From Castanea sativa (lineage: Eukaryota > Streptophyta > Magnoliopsida > Fagales > Fagaceae): a DNA stretch of 64,000 nt. Under the pieces are notes generated by a model. It was not told where the DNA came from. It saw nothing but the letters and a program-made list of their open reading frames with translations, and did not search any database. The position numbers and the translations under genes were made by a program. This document shows positions 36,101-43,715 of the stretch, one piece after another. The stretch is from contig NC_134015.1 of assembly GCF_040712315.1 (NCBI RefSeq), positions 22,693,614 to 22,757,613 on the forward strand, written 5' to 3'. Each line of letters starts with the position of its first letter. Position 1 is the first letter of the stretch.

Positions 36101-36335
36101 ACTTACATATTGCATAACCAATGCATCTTTCAGCCATCATGTTATCCATTATGAAGGGCAGGGAGGGCCTGTGCAAGCCAACAGCAAGCCTCGACCAGAG
36201 TCACTGGCTCTCTGTGGGAGAGCATCAGAAAGTTTATGTCCGGATGTTCAGCATCTTCTGTCCCACCTAAAACCTGATGTAAATTCTTCCATTTATGCTG
36301 CTACCCATCCAAAGCTGGTCCAGAATCCGTCATAA
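5344..36335 (+). CDS. MED23: MED23, Mediator subunit 23 (3' part, 14 exons)
   Basis: The protein closely resembles the C-terminal three-fifths of plant MED23, a large helical subunit of the Mediator tail that links transcription factors to RNA polymerase II in the nucleus. Exons read from splice sites and protein continuity: 5344-5624, 6138-6221, 13208-13302, 13510-13672, 13797-14042, 17681-17851, 18066-18179, 18268-18393, 18897-19045, 20814-21054, 21141-21912, 23601-23782, 35924-36027, 36134-36335. All introns are GT-AG and every phase joins without a stop, giving about 975 residues to TAA at 36333-36335. Landmarks are [20 protein letters not shown] at the start, [28 protein letters not shown] in the 772-nt exon and [11 protein letters not shown] near the end. 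The first exon begins in mid-codon, so the N-terminal exons (roughly 600 residues in Arabidopsis) precede the window. No exon is broken, so the gene looks functional despite introns of 7.0 and 12.1 kb packed with transposons. Confidence 0.95.
5625..6954. other. MED23 introns around the 84-nt exon
   Basis: Apart from the exon at 6138-6221, this is AT-rich intronic DNA with no recognisable gene or element. LINE-like coding similarity begins at about 6955. Confidence 0.45.
6955..7789 (+). mobile_element. Old LINE fragment, RT thumb to linker (left half)
   Basis: Frameshifted reading gives [20 protein letters not shown], then [19 protein letters not shown] sequence, [16 protein letters not shown], and an open stretch at 7467-7721 with [11 protein letters not shown] and [19 protein letters not shown]. 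This is the region after the FADD motif of L1-like reverse transcriptases. It ends with an FLHSDL stretch at about 7788, whose natural continuation ([12 protein letters not shown]) appears only at 9430, so a younger element splits this one. Confidence 0.7.
7790..9429. mobile_element. LINE insertion with inverted 5' segment (probable twin priming)
   Basis: The left part (7790 to about 8620) encodes, on the minus strand, the first half of a LINE reverse transcriptase: [41 protein letters not shown] and the catalytic FADDTLI, with one stop near 8237. The right part (about 8625-9429) is on the plus strand and encodes the zf-RVT end ([38 protein letters not shown]), then a 3' UTR and an A-run at 9421-9429. 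An inverted upstream segment joined to a normal 3' end is the usual product of twin priming. The element sits inside the LINE of 6955-7789 and 9430 onward. Confidence 0.7.
9430..10432 (+). mobile_element. Old LINE fragment, zf-RVT (right half), interrupted by a MITE
   Basis: It continues the LINE of 6955-7789: [35 protein letters not shown] and [13 protein letters not shown], then stops and frameshifts. The MITE at 9763-10241 interrupts an ETVDHLL-type zinc-binding motif. After the [22 protein letters not shown] and [11 protein letters not shown] follow. It is a pseudogene. Confidence 0.7.
9763..10241. mobile_element. TIR element (MITE) inside LINE
   Basis: Long terminal inverted repeats are present: the left end GTGTCATGCTCCAACTCATC matches the inverted right end GTGTCACACCCCAACTCATC and runs on through CATTGGCATGATAYTGT. 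ACT occurs on both sides (9760-9762 and 10242-10244), consistent with a 3-bp target duplication, and removing the element restores the LINE frame. The 479-bp interior has no coding capacity. Confidence 0.65.
10433..12470 (+). mobile_element. Second LINE copy, direct duplicate of 9430, split by a younger LINE
   Basis: 10433-10925 repeats the sequence of about 9410-9730 ([16 protein letters not shown], then [14 protein letters not shown] and [18 protein letters not shown]) with different mutations and without the MITE. It continues into [10 protein letters not shown] and [14 protein letters not shown]. It is broken at about 10925 by the LINE at 10926-12250. Degenerate LINE end sequence (FED ... 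then 3' UTR) resumes at about 12256-12470. Confidence 0.6.
10926..12250 (+). mobile_element. 5'-truncated L1-like LINE with long open frame
   Basis: A 397-codon open frame (10928-12121) encodes the LINE C-terminal region: [43 protein letters not shown], then zf-RVT residues [18 protein letters not shown] and [17 protein letters not shown] 3' UTR, ACTTATC and an A-run (12234-12250) follow. The frame has no stops, unlike its neighbours, so this is one of the youngest LINE copies here. It lacks endonuclease and RT and cannot be autonomous. Confidence 0.8.
12535..13000 (+). mobile_element. Degenerate LINE zf-RVT remnant
   Basis: Broken frames read [18 protein letters not shown], [12 protein letters not shown], then [20 protein letters not shown] (in 12731-12976), the tail of the LINE zinc-binding domain. 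It is heavily decayed. The next MED23 exon follows at 13208. Confidence 0.5.
14043..15372. other. MED23 intron, mostly unannotated
   Basis: AT-rich intron. Apart from the reverse LINE tail at 14810-14879 I see no gene or recognisable element. Confidence 0.4.
14810..14879 (-). mobile_element. LINE 3'-tail insertion, 70 bp
   Basis: Minus-strand LINE tail ending in TTATTACTTATCAAAA. It is flanked by near-identical 21-bp repeats (ACCTATGTCCAATA...), at 14789-14809 and 14880-14900 with two mismatches, the expected LINE target duplication. Confidence 0.6.
15373..15652 (+). mobile_element. TRIM retrotransposon (79-bp LTRs)
   Basis: Two direct repeats of about 79 bp (15373-15451 and 15574-15652) share TGATTAAATTTACCATAT and GACAATCGGT. 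The first starts TGTTAGAA and ends in CA. Directly after it is AGGTATTAGAGC (15452-15463), a near match to the initiator tRNA-Met primer site TGGTATCAGAGC. A purine tract GTGAAGGGGAG precedes the second repeat. The total of 280 bp with no coding capacity fits a terminal-repeat retrotransposon in miniature. I could not find a clear 5-bp target duplication. Confidence 0.75.
15653..16780. other. MED23 intron, low-complexity and unassigned
   Basis: No gene is seen. An A-run followed by a CA microsatellite at 16610-16648 generates spurious reading frames on both strands. Confidence 0.4.
16781..17165 (+). mobile_element. LINE fragment between endonuclease and RT
   Basis: The frame at 16807-17151 contains [44 protein letters not shown] and [18 protein letters not shown], the conserved segment just upstream of the RT domain in L1-like plant LINEs. 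It breaks off at VVRDMEGDK, where the fingers motif would begin. Confidence 0.75.
18465..18576 (+). mobile_element. SINE-like element
   Basis: A roughly 110-bp unit with TAGCTCAAATGG (A-box-like) and GGTTGTGAGATCAAG (B-box-like), ending in an A-run at 18560-18576, resembles a tRNA-derived plant SINE. The target duplication is unclear. It lies in the intron after the 18268-18393 MED23 exon. Confidence 0.5.
19046..20813. other. MED23 intron without recognisable features
   Basis: AT-rich sequence of 1.8 kb. Several short open frames have no family resemblance, and I see no repeats with clear ends. Confidence 0.45.
22117..22367 (+). mobile_element. 5'-truncated LINE 3' end
   Basis: The frame gives [14 protein letters not shown] and [13 protein letters not shown], the extreme C-terminus of the LINE family also seen at 12000-12120. 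A T-rich 3' UTR, CTTACCTATC and an A-run (22354-22367) follow. Confidence 0.7.
22368..23600. other. MED23 intron with TA and poly-T tracts
   Basis: A TA microsatellite runs to about 22391 and an uninterrupted T-run of about 30 lies at 22942-22971. Otherwise no feature is recognised before the exon at 23601. Confidence 0.5.
24169..24198. repeat. (CT)n microsatellite
   Basis: About 15 perfect CT units in the large MED23 intron. Confidence 0.9.
24568..26242 (+). mobile_element. 5'-truncated L1-like LINE with 15-bp target duplication
   Basis: The element runs from the end of the RT palm ([19 protein letters not shown], then [15 protein letters not shown]) through [20 protein letters not shown] and [20 protein letters not shown] to zf-RVT ([15 protein letters not shown]) and an A-run (about 26231-26242). 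ATTCTTTCAATCTTT flanks it exactly at 24553-24567 and 26243-26257. In-frame stops (for example at 24846 and 25397) show that it is inactive. The clean duplication means both ends are original, so it was born truncated. Confidence 0.9.
26640..29680 (-). mobile_element. Ty1/Copia retrotransposon remnant
   Basis: Read leftwards on the minus strand: a gag region (about 29640-29100, with [21 protein letters not shown] text), a zinc-knuckle remnant near 28960 ([11 protein letters not shown]), the protease region [12 protein letters not shown] (28620-28655, normally DSGASDHMT), and RT text [18 protein letters not shown] and [11 protein letters not shown] at 26667-26858. Frames are broken throughout, and integrase and LTRs are not recognisable. 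A LINE tail at 27712-27787 is nested inside. Confidence 0.75.
27712..27787 (+). mobile_element. 76-bp LINE tail with 15-bp target duplication
   Basis: AAGATATGATGATTT occurs exactly at 27697-27711 and 27788-27802. Between the copies lies only a LINE 3' UTR end, GTACTGGGCTGTG ... TTAATGTTACTTATC plus A-run. This is a complete insertion event of a severely 5'-truncated LINE, inside the Copia remnant. Confidence 0.85.
29673..29795. repeat. Short direct duplication
   Basis: GTTCTTAGTGGGAATAGG ... GACCCACAAATC occurs twice, about 69 bp apart, just upstream of the LINE fragment at 29760. Confidence 0.6.
29760..30045 (+). mobile_element. LINE RT fragment (fingers)
   Basis: The frame reads [40 protein letters not shown] and [11 protein letters not shown], the start of the L1-like RT domain. 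It stops where the catalytic palm should begin. Confidence 0.75.
30046..31043. other. MED23 intron, unassigned
   Basis: AT-rich sequence with no recognisable coding or repeat structure. Confidence 0.4.
31044..31232. mobile_element. Inverted-repeat element (MITE-like)
   Basis: The left arm (about 31050-31130, with CTATACCCCTTTTACAC and CTCCCCTAAACTATGAGA) is inverted in the right arm (about 31165-31232, with TCTCATAGTTTAGGGAGGTG). The motif CAAATTGCAC ... CCTCCTAAACTATA resembles a common plant inverted-repeat element. Exact ends are not clear. Confidence 0.5.
31255..32350 (+). mobile_element. RTE-type LINE RT pseudogene, interrupted by an L1-like tail
   Basis: Broken frames give [17 protein letters not shown], the RT palm of plant RTE elements with FADD changed to [24 protein letters not shown] follows, then [20 protein letters not shown] and [11 protein letters not shown]. 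It is cut at that point by the insertion at 31743-32038 and continues in decayed form to about 32350. This LINE clade is different from the L1-like copies around it. Confidence 0.75.
31743..32038 (+). mobile_element. 296-bp L1-like LINE tail with 14-bp target duplication
   Basis: AGAATGTTAAGATG occurs at 31729-31742 and 32039-32052. The insert encodes the last part of zf-RVT ([18 protein letters not shown]) followed by a 3' UTR and an A-run. It sits inside the RTE reverse transcriptase pseudogene. Confidence 0.85.
33024..35118 (+). mobile_element. Non-autonomous Helitron
   Basis: The 5' end TCTATATATACTATAA follows an A, and the 3' end is CCATGCATCGCACGGG (an imperfect hairpin), then TTAGCGACTAG followed by T, which is the Helitron CTRR/T rule. 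At about 2.1 kb it lacks Rep/helicase. The first 500 bp contain CT-rich, 5'-UTR-like sequence that may be captured host DNA; I could not identify it. A MITE is nested at 34704-34876. Confidence 0.65.
34704..34876. mobile_element. MITE nested in Helitron
   Basis: Inverted ends share TAATGTATG and ATAAGGAC-like blocks. TTATAATAAA flanks at 34694-34703 and 34877-34886, a 9-10 bp duplication as for Mutator-like MITEs. The length is 173 bp. Confidence 0.7.
35119..35525. other. MED23 intron, unassigned
   Basis: Nothing recognisable between the Helitron and the poly-A insertion. Confidence 0.4.
35545..35565 (+). mobile_element. Minimal poly(A) insertion with 19-bp target duplication
   Basis: AAGATTTATGTGTAATCTG (35526-35544) is repeated with one mismatch at 35566-35584. 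Only GCTTATC plus an A-run lies between. The CTTATC-A(n) end is that of the local LINE family, so this looks like an extreme 5' truncation. Confidence 0.7.
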
Positions 36336-36739
36336 CAGTTTTGGTGGCATTTCTATTATGCTGATCAGTACATGTATATGGGGCTATTCTGAGCTAAAAT
36401 GATACTCAAAAAGGGAGATCTACTCGTATACAGACAAAGTCAGCCATGCCAAACACCCTATCCCGAAGATAAAAGAAAGGGATTTAGGAAGATTTTATAG
36501 TTTCTTGGATCTTGAGAGGAAAATGTAGGGACTTACGTGGTAAACCTTGTAATATCATCCATCAATAGTATCTGAAAAAGTAAAGATTATTTGTTCTAAT
36601 GTAGCAGGGCATGAATGTTGTACTAATTAGTAAAAGTCGGTCTATATTGAAGGGACAAAATTGTAGAGACTACTTTCTAATTCGCTTTTCACATATAAAA
36701 AGTAGATGCATCGTATATAGACGGGACTAAATTCAGCAA
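36336..36739 (+). other. MED23 3' UTR and downstream flank
   Basis: AT-rich sequence after the MED23 stop codon. No unambiguous polyadenylation signal could be chosen. Confidence 0.4.
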
Positions 36740-38030
36740 CTCTCAAATCTTCCAATTATGGTATTCCAACTCATTTTAGAAGGGCAGCATGCCTGCAACA
36801 CAGCTTTAGTCCATGAGTTGTTTGACCCAGAAGATGTTCAAGCCGTTCTATCAATCCCTCTTCCTATAAGATCCAATGAAGACAAGCTTATTTGGGTTCT
36901 CTACTCCAAAGGAGCCTTCACTGTTAAATCTGCTTATCACACAGTCATACAACATACCAGCACACTCCATCAATCCCAAACTCCTTGGAAGAAGATTTGG
37001 AAGATGAATGCACCCAAAAGAATTAGGATGTTCTTATGGAGAATCGGTGTAAATGTCCTTGCAGAAGAAAATATGTTTGAGAAGATTAGAAGTACCAGAT
37101 TTCAAGGGTGTTCTCTGCGGGGAAGAGGTTGAAACCACATGCCACATTTTTTTCAAATGCCTTGTCGCCAAAGCTATCTGGCACTCAGCCTGTTGGGATT
37201 TTAGGGCAGATGAATTTCAGATCAGTTCCAATGAGGACACTGTCAAGTTAGTCCTAAACCCTCCAAACTCATCAGGTCCTGTCAATGAAATTTGTTAGTC
37301 TCCCTAAATATGGCTTTTACTCTACAAGGAATATGGTGCCTATGTAATCATGTCCTGCATAATGGAGGCCCAGCTGATATTTAAGGTTCCATTCATCAAA
37401 TTCACTACAGGTTTATGGAGTTTTCAACCCTAACTAACCAATCTACTTCCTCCCTCAACCCCCATCGCTTGTAAGTTGGGTTCCCCCACCCCATCTACGG
37501 ATTGGGTCAAGCTTAATGTTCACCAAGGTAGCTCTAGCGGTAGTTGCTTGAAACAATAGTGGTGATGTGATCAAGGTCTGGACTAAGTTGCAAAATAGGT
37601 GCTCATGCAAAATAGTTGCTCACCCCTACTAGCTGAATCATCACCAATTCTTTGGGCTGCCCAGTTAGCAAAAATCAGAAGCATGGTCCCAAATTATTGT
37701 TGAAGGTGACGCTAAAATTTGTTGACTCGTTATCTGCTAAAGCTACATATGCTGATTGGTCGATCAAAACCGTGCTAGATAACTCTTTATGTTTAGCTGA
37801 ATCTTTTTCTAATTGTTCCTTTAGTTGGGTTAAGAAAGACTGCAATGTCTCAGCTCATAAAGTTGCTAAGTTTGCTTTAAATTCTAATGTTCCCTTTTGT
37901 TTCAATAATGGCAATCCACCCCCCTTTTTACTTTCTGCTTGTAAGGTGGATTGCCCTTTTGTAATTCCTTTTTTGAGTAATACAATTGCAGATTATCAAA
38001 AGAAAAAGACTAAATTGACCGTAACATAAT
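36740..38030 (+). mobile_element. LINE remnant with C-terminal RNase H
   Basis: Frames give SNEDKLIWVLYSKGAFTVKS, TPWKKIWKMNAPKRIRMFLW and ETTCHIFFKCLVAKAIW (zf-RVT). At 37652-38029 follow VTLKFVDSL, FSWVKKDCNVSAHKVAKFAL and a CFNN tail, the RNase H-like domain carried by Ta11-type plant LINEs. Frameshifts lie near 37080 and 37300. This family differs from the LINEs in the MED23 introns, which lack RNase H. Confidence 0.75.
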
Positions 38031-38035
38031 TTAGT

Positions 38036-38736
38036 CTACAAACTTTATAATTATATGTTTAACCATCCTAAAGTTTGGGTTAAAATGAAATCGTTAGAGC
38101 TTTGATCTAAGATTCTTTAATGGCTTTTTTTTTTTTCTTAATTTAAATTTGATGGGTATTGATACCAAATAATGGACCAATTCCTTAGCAAAATCTCAAA
38201 TTTGAATGTTGAGTAGAGTTGCCACAAATCATTGGGTTTTCCATGTGGTTGATCATGTAATTCCCGTTTTATTTTTTTTATTTTATTGCAAACCAAGGGC
38301 TAAGAGCATGTGTGGTCTCCTATACTTAATTAGGCAATAAAGTGTCTACTAATCATAATATGGGTTTGGGGATTTAATTATGCAAGGAATGTGCTAGACA
38401 CCTTGCAACACCTATTTAACAACGTTAATTACTTTGCTATCATTTTTACTATTTTAATTTAACACATGAGGATGATGTGATATTTTCTTTAGAATATTAT
38501 TTGAGCGACATCATTCTCATATCTTTTTAATGTGTTTGGATTTGTAAGCCTTGATTGAGCTAAACCTCGAGCATTGAAAGACTGAGTCCATAAAAAGATT
38601 GTCAAGCCAAGTCCATAAAAAATTATATTTGCATAAATGACACATTCTATTATTCTGATTATTTTAATTTAACACATAAGGAAGACAGGATAGTTACTTT
38701 AGAAAATTATTTGGATAATTATACGAGTAACTAATA
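38036..38736. repeat. Intergenic DNA with a roughly 70-bp direct duplication
   Basis: ATTTTAATTTAACACATRAGGA and the following 50 bp occur at about 38450-38510 and 38663-38725. No gene is seen. Confidence 0.4.
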
Positions 38737-39080
38737 TTAGCCTCATCGCACGCACTTTGCGTGTGATGAGACTTTTTTTTTTGGTTTAGTGAAAATATTG
38801 GGCTTAGTGGTTCTATTTTATAGCAAAAAAAAAAAAACTGTCTTTATTTTTTATATATATTTTATTTTGAAAATATAATTTATAAATGAATAAAACAATT
38901 TGAAAGTCAATAGGAAAGTGACTTTATATTTTAGACAATGTTTTAATACGAGTTAGAGTTATATTTTTACCGAATTATCCTTTAGTTTAGTCTCTACATA
39001 GATATTGGGATGTAAGGATATTTTTGAACTAAAAAATATAAAAGTTTCAAACAGAAGAAGACCTTTAAATAGTAGTATAA
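38737..39080 (-). mobile_element. Short Helitron-like element
   Basis: On the minus strand the 3' end is a 13-bp hairpin (CTCATCACACGCA, one mismatch to its partner arm), then GGCTAA followed by T. The 5' end near 39080 is a decayed TTTATACTACTATTTAAAGG. The same hairpin and internal text recur in the Helitron at 61528. Length is about 344 bp. Confidence 0.55.
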
Positions 39081-40599
39081 ATAACATATAAGGAAATTAC
39101 TCCACCCAATAGCCTTATAAGTTTTGCACAATTTAAATTATATCAACCACTCTTTGATTACATTCTTATTCAATGTCACTCTCACTTGTATTCCCAACCG
39201 GATAACTTCTTGATTCCAATTTGTAACCGAAAGTCTGAGACTTATCCCTTCCTTTTTTTTAGAGGTTGTGATCCAAAAGTCCAACCACAAATCTTCATTA
39301 AGAAGGAGAAAACTCACTCCATGCATAGTACATGTAGGCCTCTAAAGTGACCCCATTTGCGTTGGTGGTGACAGGCTAGACGTCACTAAAAATTTTTATA
39401 AAATAAAAAAATTAAACAAAAAAAAAGGAAAGAAAAAGAAAGGCTTCGTTGATTGGTAGCTATCTAATAAAAATCTTTGACAAAAATACACGTTATGTTA
39501 ATACAAAGGGGACCCACACGGCATCAAAAAAACATTCAATTAAAAAAACGTGACTGATCGATGTTGTACCAAGTACCAACTTGGAGAAATAGATTTTTTT
39601 TTCTTTTTCTTTTTCTTTTTTCCTCTTCTATTGTTGGTGCCGACGGGGACCGAAGGGAACAGCCTGGAAATGAAATTTAATAATAAATGGTTTAGTCACA
39701 ACCTTTCAAGTCCGGGAAAGGACAGCCACTCCTTATTTGTTGTCATCTATAGCTTCCTGTGAGCACGTGAAACTTGTTTCTAGACTTCATGATTTTTTTT
39801 TTTTTATTTTTATTCTTTCCTTTCTATGATTTGAGATTCATCTTTCAACGTCTGCATATTACAACCACAAATTTTTATTCTCATTAACCATTTGAATTTA
39901 GTTTTACAAGCGAGGAAATGGAGGAAAAATAAATGAGATTATTTTCTTTTTTTAATTTTGGTGCTCTATTCCTTTCACTTTGGGGAATGTTTCAAATGTA
40001 GGGTCAAAGTGAAACGAAAGATGAAGAAATAAATAAGATAATGATGTTTGCTTTGTTTGAAACAAGATGATGTCTCGTATTATGTCATCCTAAAATTAGG
40101 AAATGATGTTTCATGATCAATCTTAACACCATTTTATTAATGAATTATTATCATAATAGTTCAAGATATTCATTGGATTAAACATTCTTATATTCGTGAT
40201 TATCAACAACAACAAAAAAAATTTCTTATATTCGTTAGAATTTTGAAGACTGTAGAGCGAAATAGAATATTAGGATCCTAGTTATCTGGTTTTTAAATAT
40301 ATAAATCTAAATGTACTATCAACTTATTTAAGATTAATTATTATTTTTTATCTAATAAAATGAAATTTTGCTTGAAGTGCTACTGTTCACATTTAAATTT
40401 AAAAGAAATTAAATCATCATTATATATAACAAGATCTTCTCAATATATACTATGATAAATAGTGAATTTTGATCATGAAAAACATATCATAAGTTGTATA
40501 TATTGTTTGTGAGTTTTTTTTTTTGAAAGTTATTGTTTGTGATTTAGGGTTAGCAAAAATGTATTCACACAACGATAATATAAAAAACCACATTTTTTT
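39081..40599. other. Intergenic DNA, nothing recognised
   Basis: AT-rich with poly-T and poly-A tracts. Short open frames lack family resemblance. Confidence 0.4.
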
Positions 40600-40870
40600 T
40601 TATAAGTAAGAAATTTATATATATTAAAAAAACACTACTTTATGCAAAAGAAGCACAAAACAGTCAAGCAGTAGATGAAAAAAAGAAAGAAAGAAAGAAT
40701 AAATAAGAAAATTAATTATAAAAAAAATGAGAGAATTGAGGAACAAATGGAGGGAATCATAAGATGTGAGTTCCTAAGTCCAAGACCAATCAAACAGAGA
40801 ACTACTAAAAAAAGCAAGCAACTGATCTTTTGAATTGTTCAAGTCCTCAAAAGTCTATCAAGTACGCTTT
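40600..40870 (-). mobile_element. 5'-truncated LINE 3' end
   Basis: On the minus strand it reads SLFDWSWT, then GGAACTCACATCTTATGATT, closely matching the 3' end of the LINE at 12030-12100. A T-rich UTR and ATTTCTTACTTAT plus A-run (40600) follow. Confidence 0.65.
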
Positions 40871-41327
40871 CTATAAACTTACATAATTAAGAGAATAATG
40901 TCAAAAACCTTGTAACTCAATTTGTTGACAGCTTCTGGTCTTTCTATGAGATCCAAAGATCAAATTTCTCTTCTCCAATTATTCATAGTATGGATTATAG
41001 AAACTCTTAATTGAACCTCACAAATTAAGCTCATAAATTCACTTACTCACACAAACATTCACAAACCTCACATACATATAAAACTCTTACAAACTTTGCA
41101 CACAAACTCAAAACCTCAGTATATCCAATAACACACACACACAAATTACTTTTCAAAAAAATTCATTTCATATTCTTTGAAGAGTTTTATCCATTCCCCA
41201 TATGGGAGGTCCCTTGAGCCAAAATCACTAAACCTTTTGTAATAACACCTATTTTATAAGGCTCTTATTTCATTGTTTGGTGATAAGGAATACCCCAATT
41301 ACTTCTTCCATAGCATGATAAAAATAT

Positions 41328-41678
41328 GGTTAAATGCAAAGATATTTCATATAAATACATCTAATGTGCTACAAAACTAACTTTTTAAAATCGTATTTAA
41401 ATTTAAAATAATATAACTGACCATACTGATAGACTTTTATTGAAAAAAGAAAAAAAAAACCATGTGAACATGTGTTACATGAGAATTAATTACTTTGCAT
41501 GTATTTTGGCTCACATGATGCTTACATGGTTATTTTTCGTTCAAAAAGTAATTGAAGTAACAAAATGGTCAATTGCATTATTTTAAATACCCTAGACTTA
41601 TTAGTCAATTTCGTAGCATGAATAATGAGTGTATTTGATTATGACTTATACCAAAAGGAGTCTCTTTGCATTTAGCCC
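41328..41678. mobile_element. TIR element, tandem copy 1
   Basis: Starts GGTTAAATGCAAAGATA and ends TCTCTTTGCATTTAGCCC, its imperfect inverted repeat. The 351-bp AT-rich interior has no coding. It is followed by a 20-bp spacer and copy 2. Confidence 0.7.
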
Positions 41679-41698
41679 ATAAATTACACATAAAAATA

Positions 41699-42062
41699 GG
41701 GTTAAATGCAAAGATAATCTATATAAATACACCTCATGTGCTACAAAATTAGCTTTTTAAACTTGTATTTAAATTTTAAATAATAACTGACCAACCATTC
41801 TATTAGACTTTTGTCACTTTTATTGGTAAAAAAAAAAAACCATTTGAACATGCATTTACATGAGAATTAGTTACTTTGCTTGTGTTTGGCTTACGTGATG
41901 CTTATATGGTCATTTTTTGTCCAATATAAGTGATTAAACTCTAAATAAATGGTCAATTTTACTATTTTAAAAACCCAAGACTTATTAGTCAATTTCGTAG
42001 GATGAGTAATGAGTGTATTTGATAATGAATTATACCATAAGGAGTTTCTTGGCATTTGGCCC
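41699..42062. mobile_element. TIR element, tandem copy 2
   Basis: Same family, ends and orientation as copy 1. Shared blocks include GAACATG, CGAGAATTAATTACTT-like text and AGACTTATTAGTCAATTTCG. Length is 364 bp. Confidence 0.7.
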
Positions 42063-42084
42063 ATAAAATGCACAAATAAAAATA

Positions 42085-42443
42085 GGGTTAAATGCAAAGA
42101 TATCTCATATAAATACAGCTCATGTGCTACATAATTGACCTTTTTAAACTTGTTTTTAAATTTAAAAAAATATAAATGACCATTATGTTATATTTTTATC
42201 ACTTTTTTTTTTTTTTAAATAACCATATGAACATGCATGTTACACGAGAATTAATTACTTAGCGTGTGTTTTGGCTCACGTTACATGGTCATTTTTCATC
42301 TAATAAAAAGTGATTAAAATATAACAAAAATGATCAATTGCCCTATTTTAAATACCCAAGACTTATTTGTCAATTTCAAAGCATGAATAATGAGTGTATT
42401 TAATAACGACTCGTATCATAAGGAGTCTCTTTGCATTTAGCCC
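42085..42443. mobile_element. TIR element, tandem copy 3
   Basis: Third direct copy, 359 bp, ending CTCTTTGCATTTAGCCC. The spacers between copies are also similar (ATAAAWTRCACAWATAAAAAT), so the repeat unit includes flanking DNA. Confidence 0.7.
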
Positions 42444-42660
42444 ACAAAATACTAAATAAAAAAATCGTTTGGCCTAAATACCTCTTAAACAAAAATAAGA
42501 GCCTTCTTTATTCCCCGGAAAAATAAGTAGTAACATATAATTACTACATGTCTTTGATCTATATTAAATAGATTGATTGAAGCAAACTAACTTTCACAAA
42601 TTAATTTGCAAAAAATAATCACAAATTAGGCTTGTGAGTTGAGAGATCACTTAATGCTTT

Positions 42661-42700
<40 letters not shown>

Positions 42701-43715
42701 CCTAATATGAAGATTGGATCATTCCATTTATTACTAACGGTTCGTCAATTTAAAATTCTGTTCCAGCTCCTTGAAGAGGGATAAAGAAAATGAAAAAAGT
42801 TCTAGATCTTTGAAATATTTGGTATATTAATGTGCCAAAATTGATAAATATGAAATGTAACTTAACATTTGGAAATGGAGTATTGATAGTTAAGTCCTTT
42901 TAGGAATACAACAAAACTTCACAATAGATCATGTAAGCTGAGCAAGAGAACATGTTGTAACCAACAAACGTTACAACCGTGCTGTACCCAATAGATCAAG
43001 TAAAAACCTTTAGAACCCAACCTTATCCTCTTATAAAAATTATTTCCGCTCAACGAAGAAGATATTTTCTCGCTTGAGGATGAGCTTTCAAACCCCACTT
43101 GAGTCTTGACCCACATTGGTTCTAACATTGATTCTATAACACGTAGGACGTCCTATAATCACACAACGTCCAGGCTGGAGTATTGGCACCCCTTTCCCTT
43201 TTATTCCCAAAAGTAAAAAGTCTAATACCTAACCTAACTAGCCTAACAAATAATTACAATTTAATCACACCCAATTTATAGGTGAGGAACCTATGGTTCC
43301 AATTAGCTGTTAAAGAACAATTATTATGGAGCAGACACTTAAGGCTTAAATACCATCATATCTATCAAAAAATATAAGGGAGAGCTTATACTTAAACTAG
43401 ACTAACATTGATCAAGAACATGAGCTGGAAGAAACAGTAAATATAATCCTTACACTAGGCAATAATTTCACAATGTAACAATATAGTTAAATAGTTGCAA
43501 AGTGGACTTAAACATTGAGATGTCGGGAGCAATGATATGATTGCATCCGAAATAATAAGAAAAGGCCCTACACCAACTATATATATATATAGAAACTTAG
43601 TTAAGTTTCAAATTAAAGTCAGAATTACAGTTGTTCTGAGAGAAAATAGAATCCGTCTGCTTACATCTTTAACTTACTACATAAATCTGCAATAATCCTT
43701 TCCTAATTGGACCTC
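42444..43715. other. Intergenic DNA and JAZ 3' flank
   Basis: A (GA)18 microsatellite lies at 42663-42698 and a short TA run at about 43579-43591. No gene is seen; the left end of the JAZ transcript must lie here. Confidence 0.5.
42663..42698. repeat. (GA)n microsatellite
   Basis: 18 perfect GA units. Confidence 0.9.
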
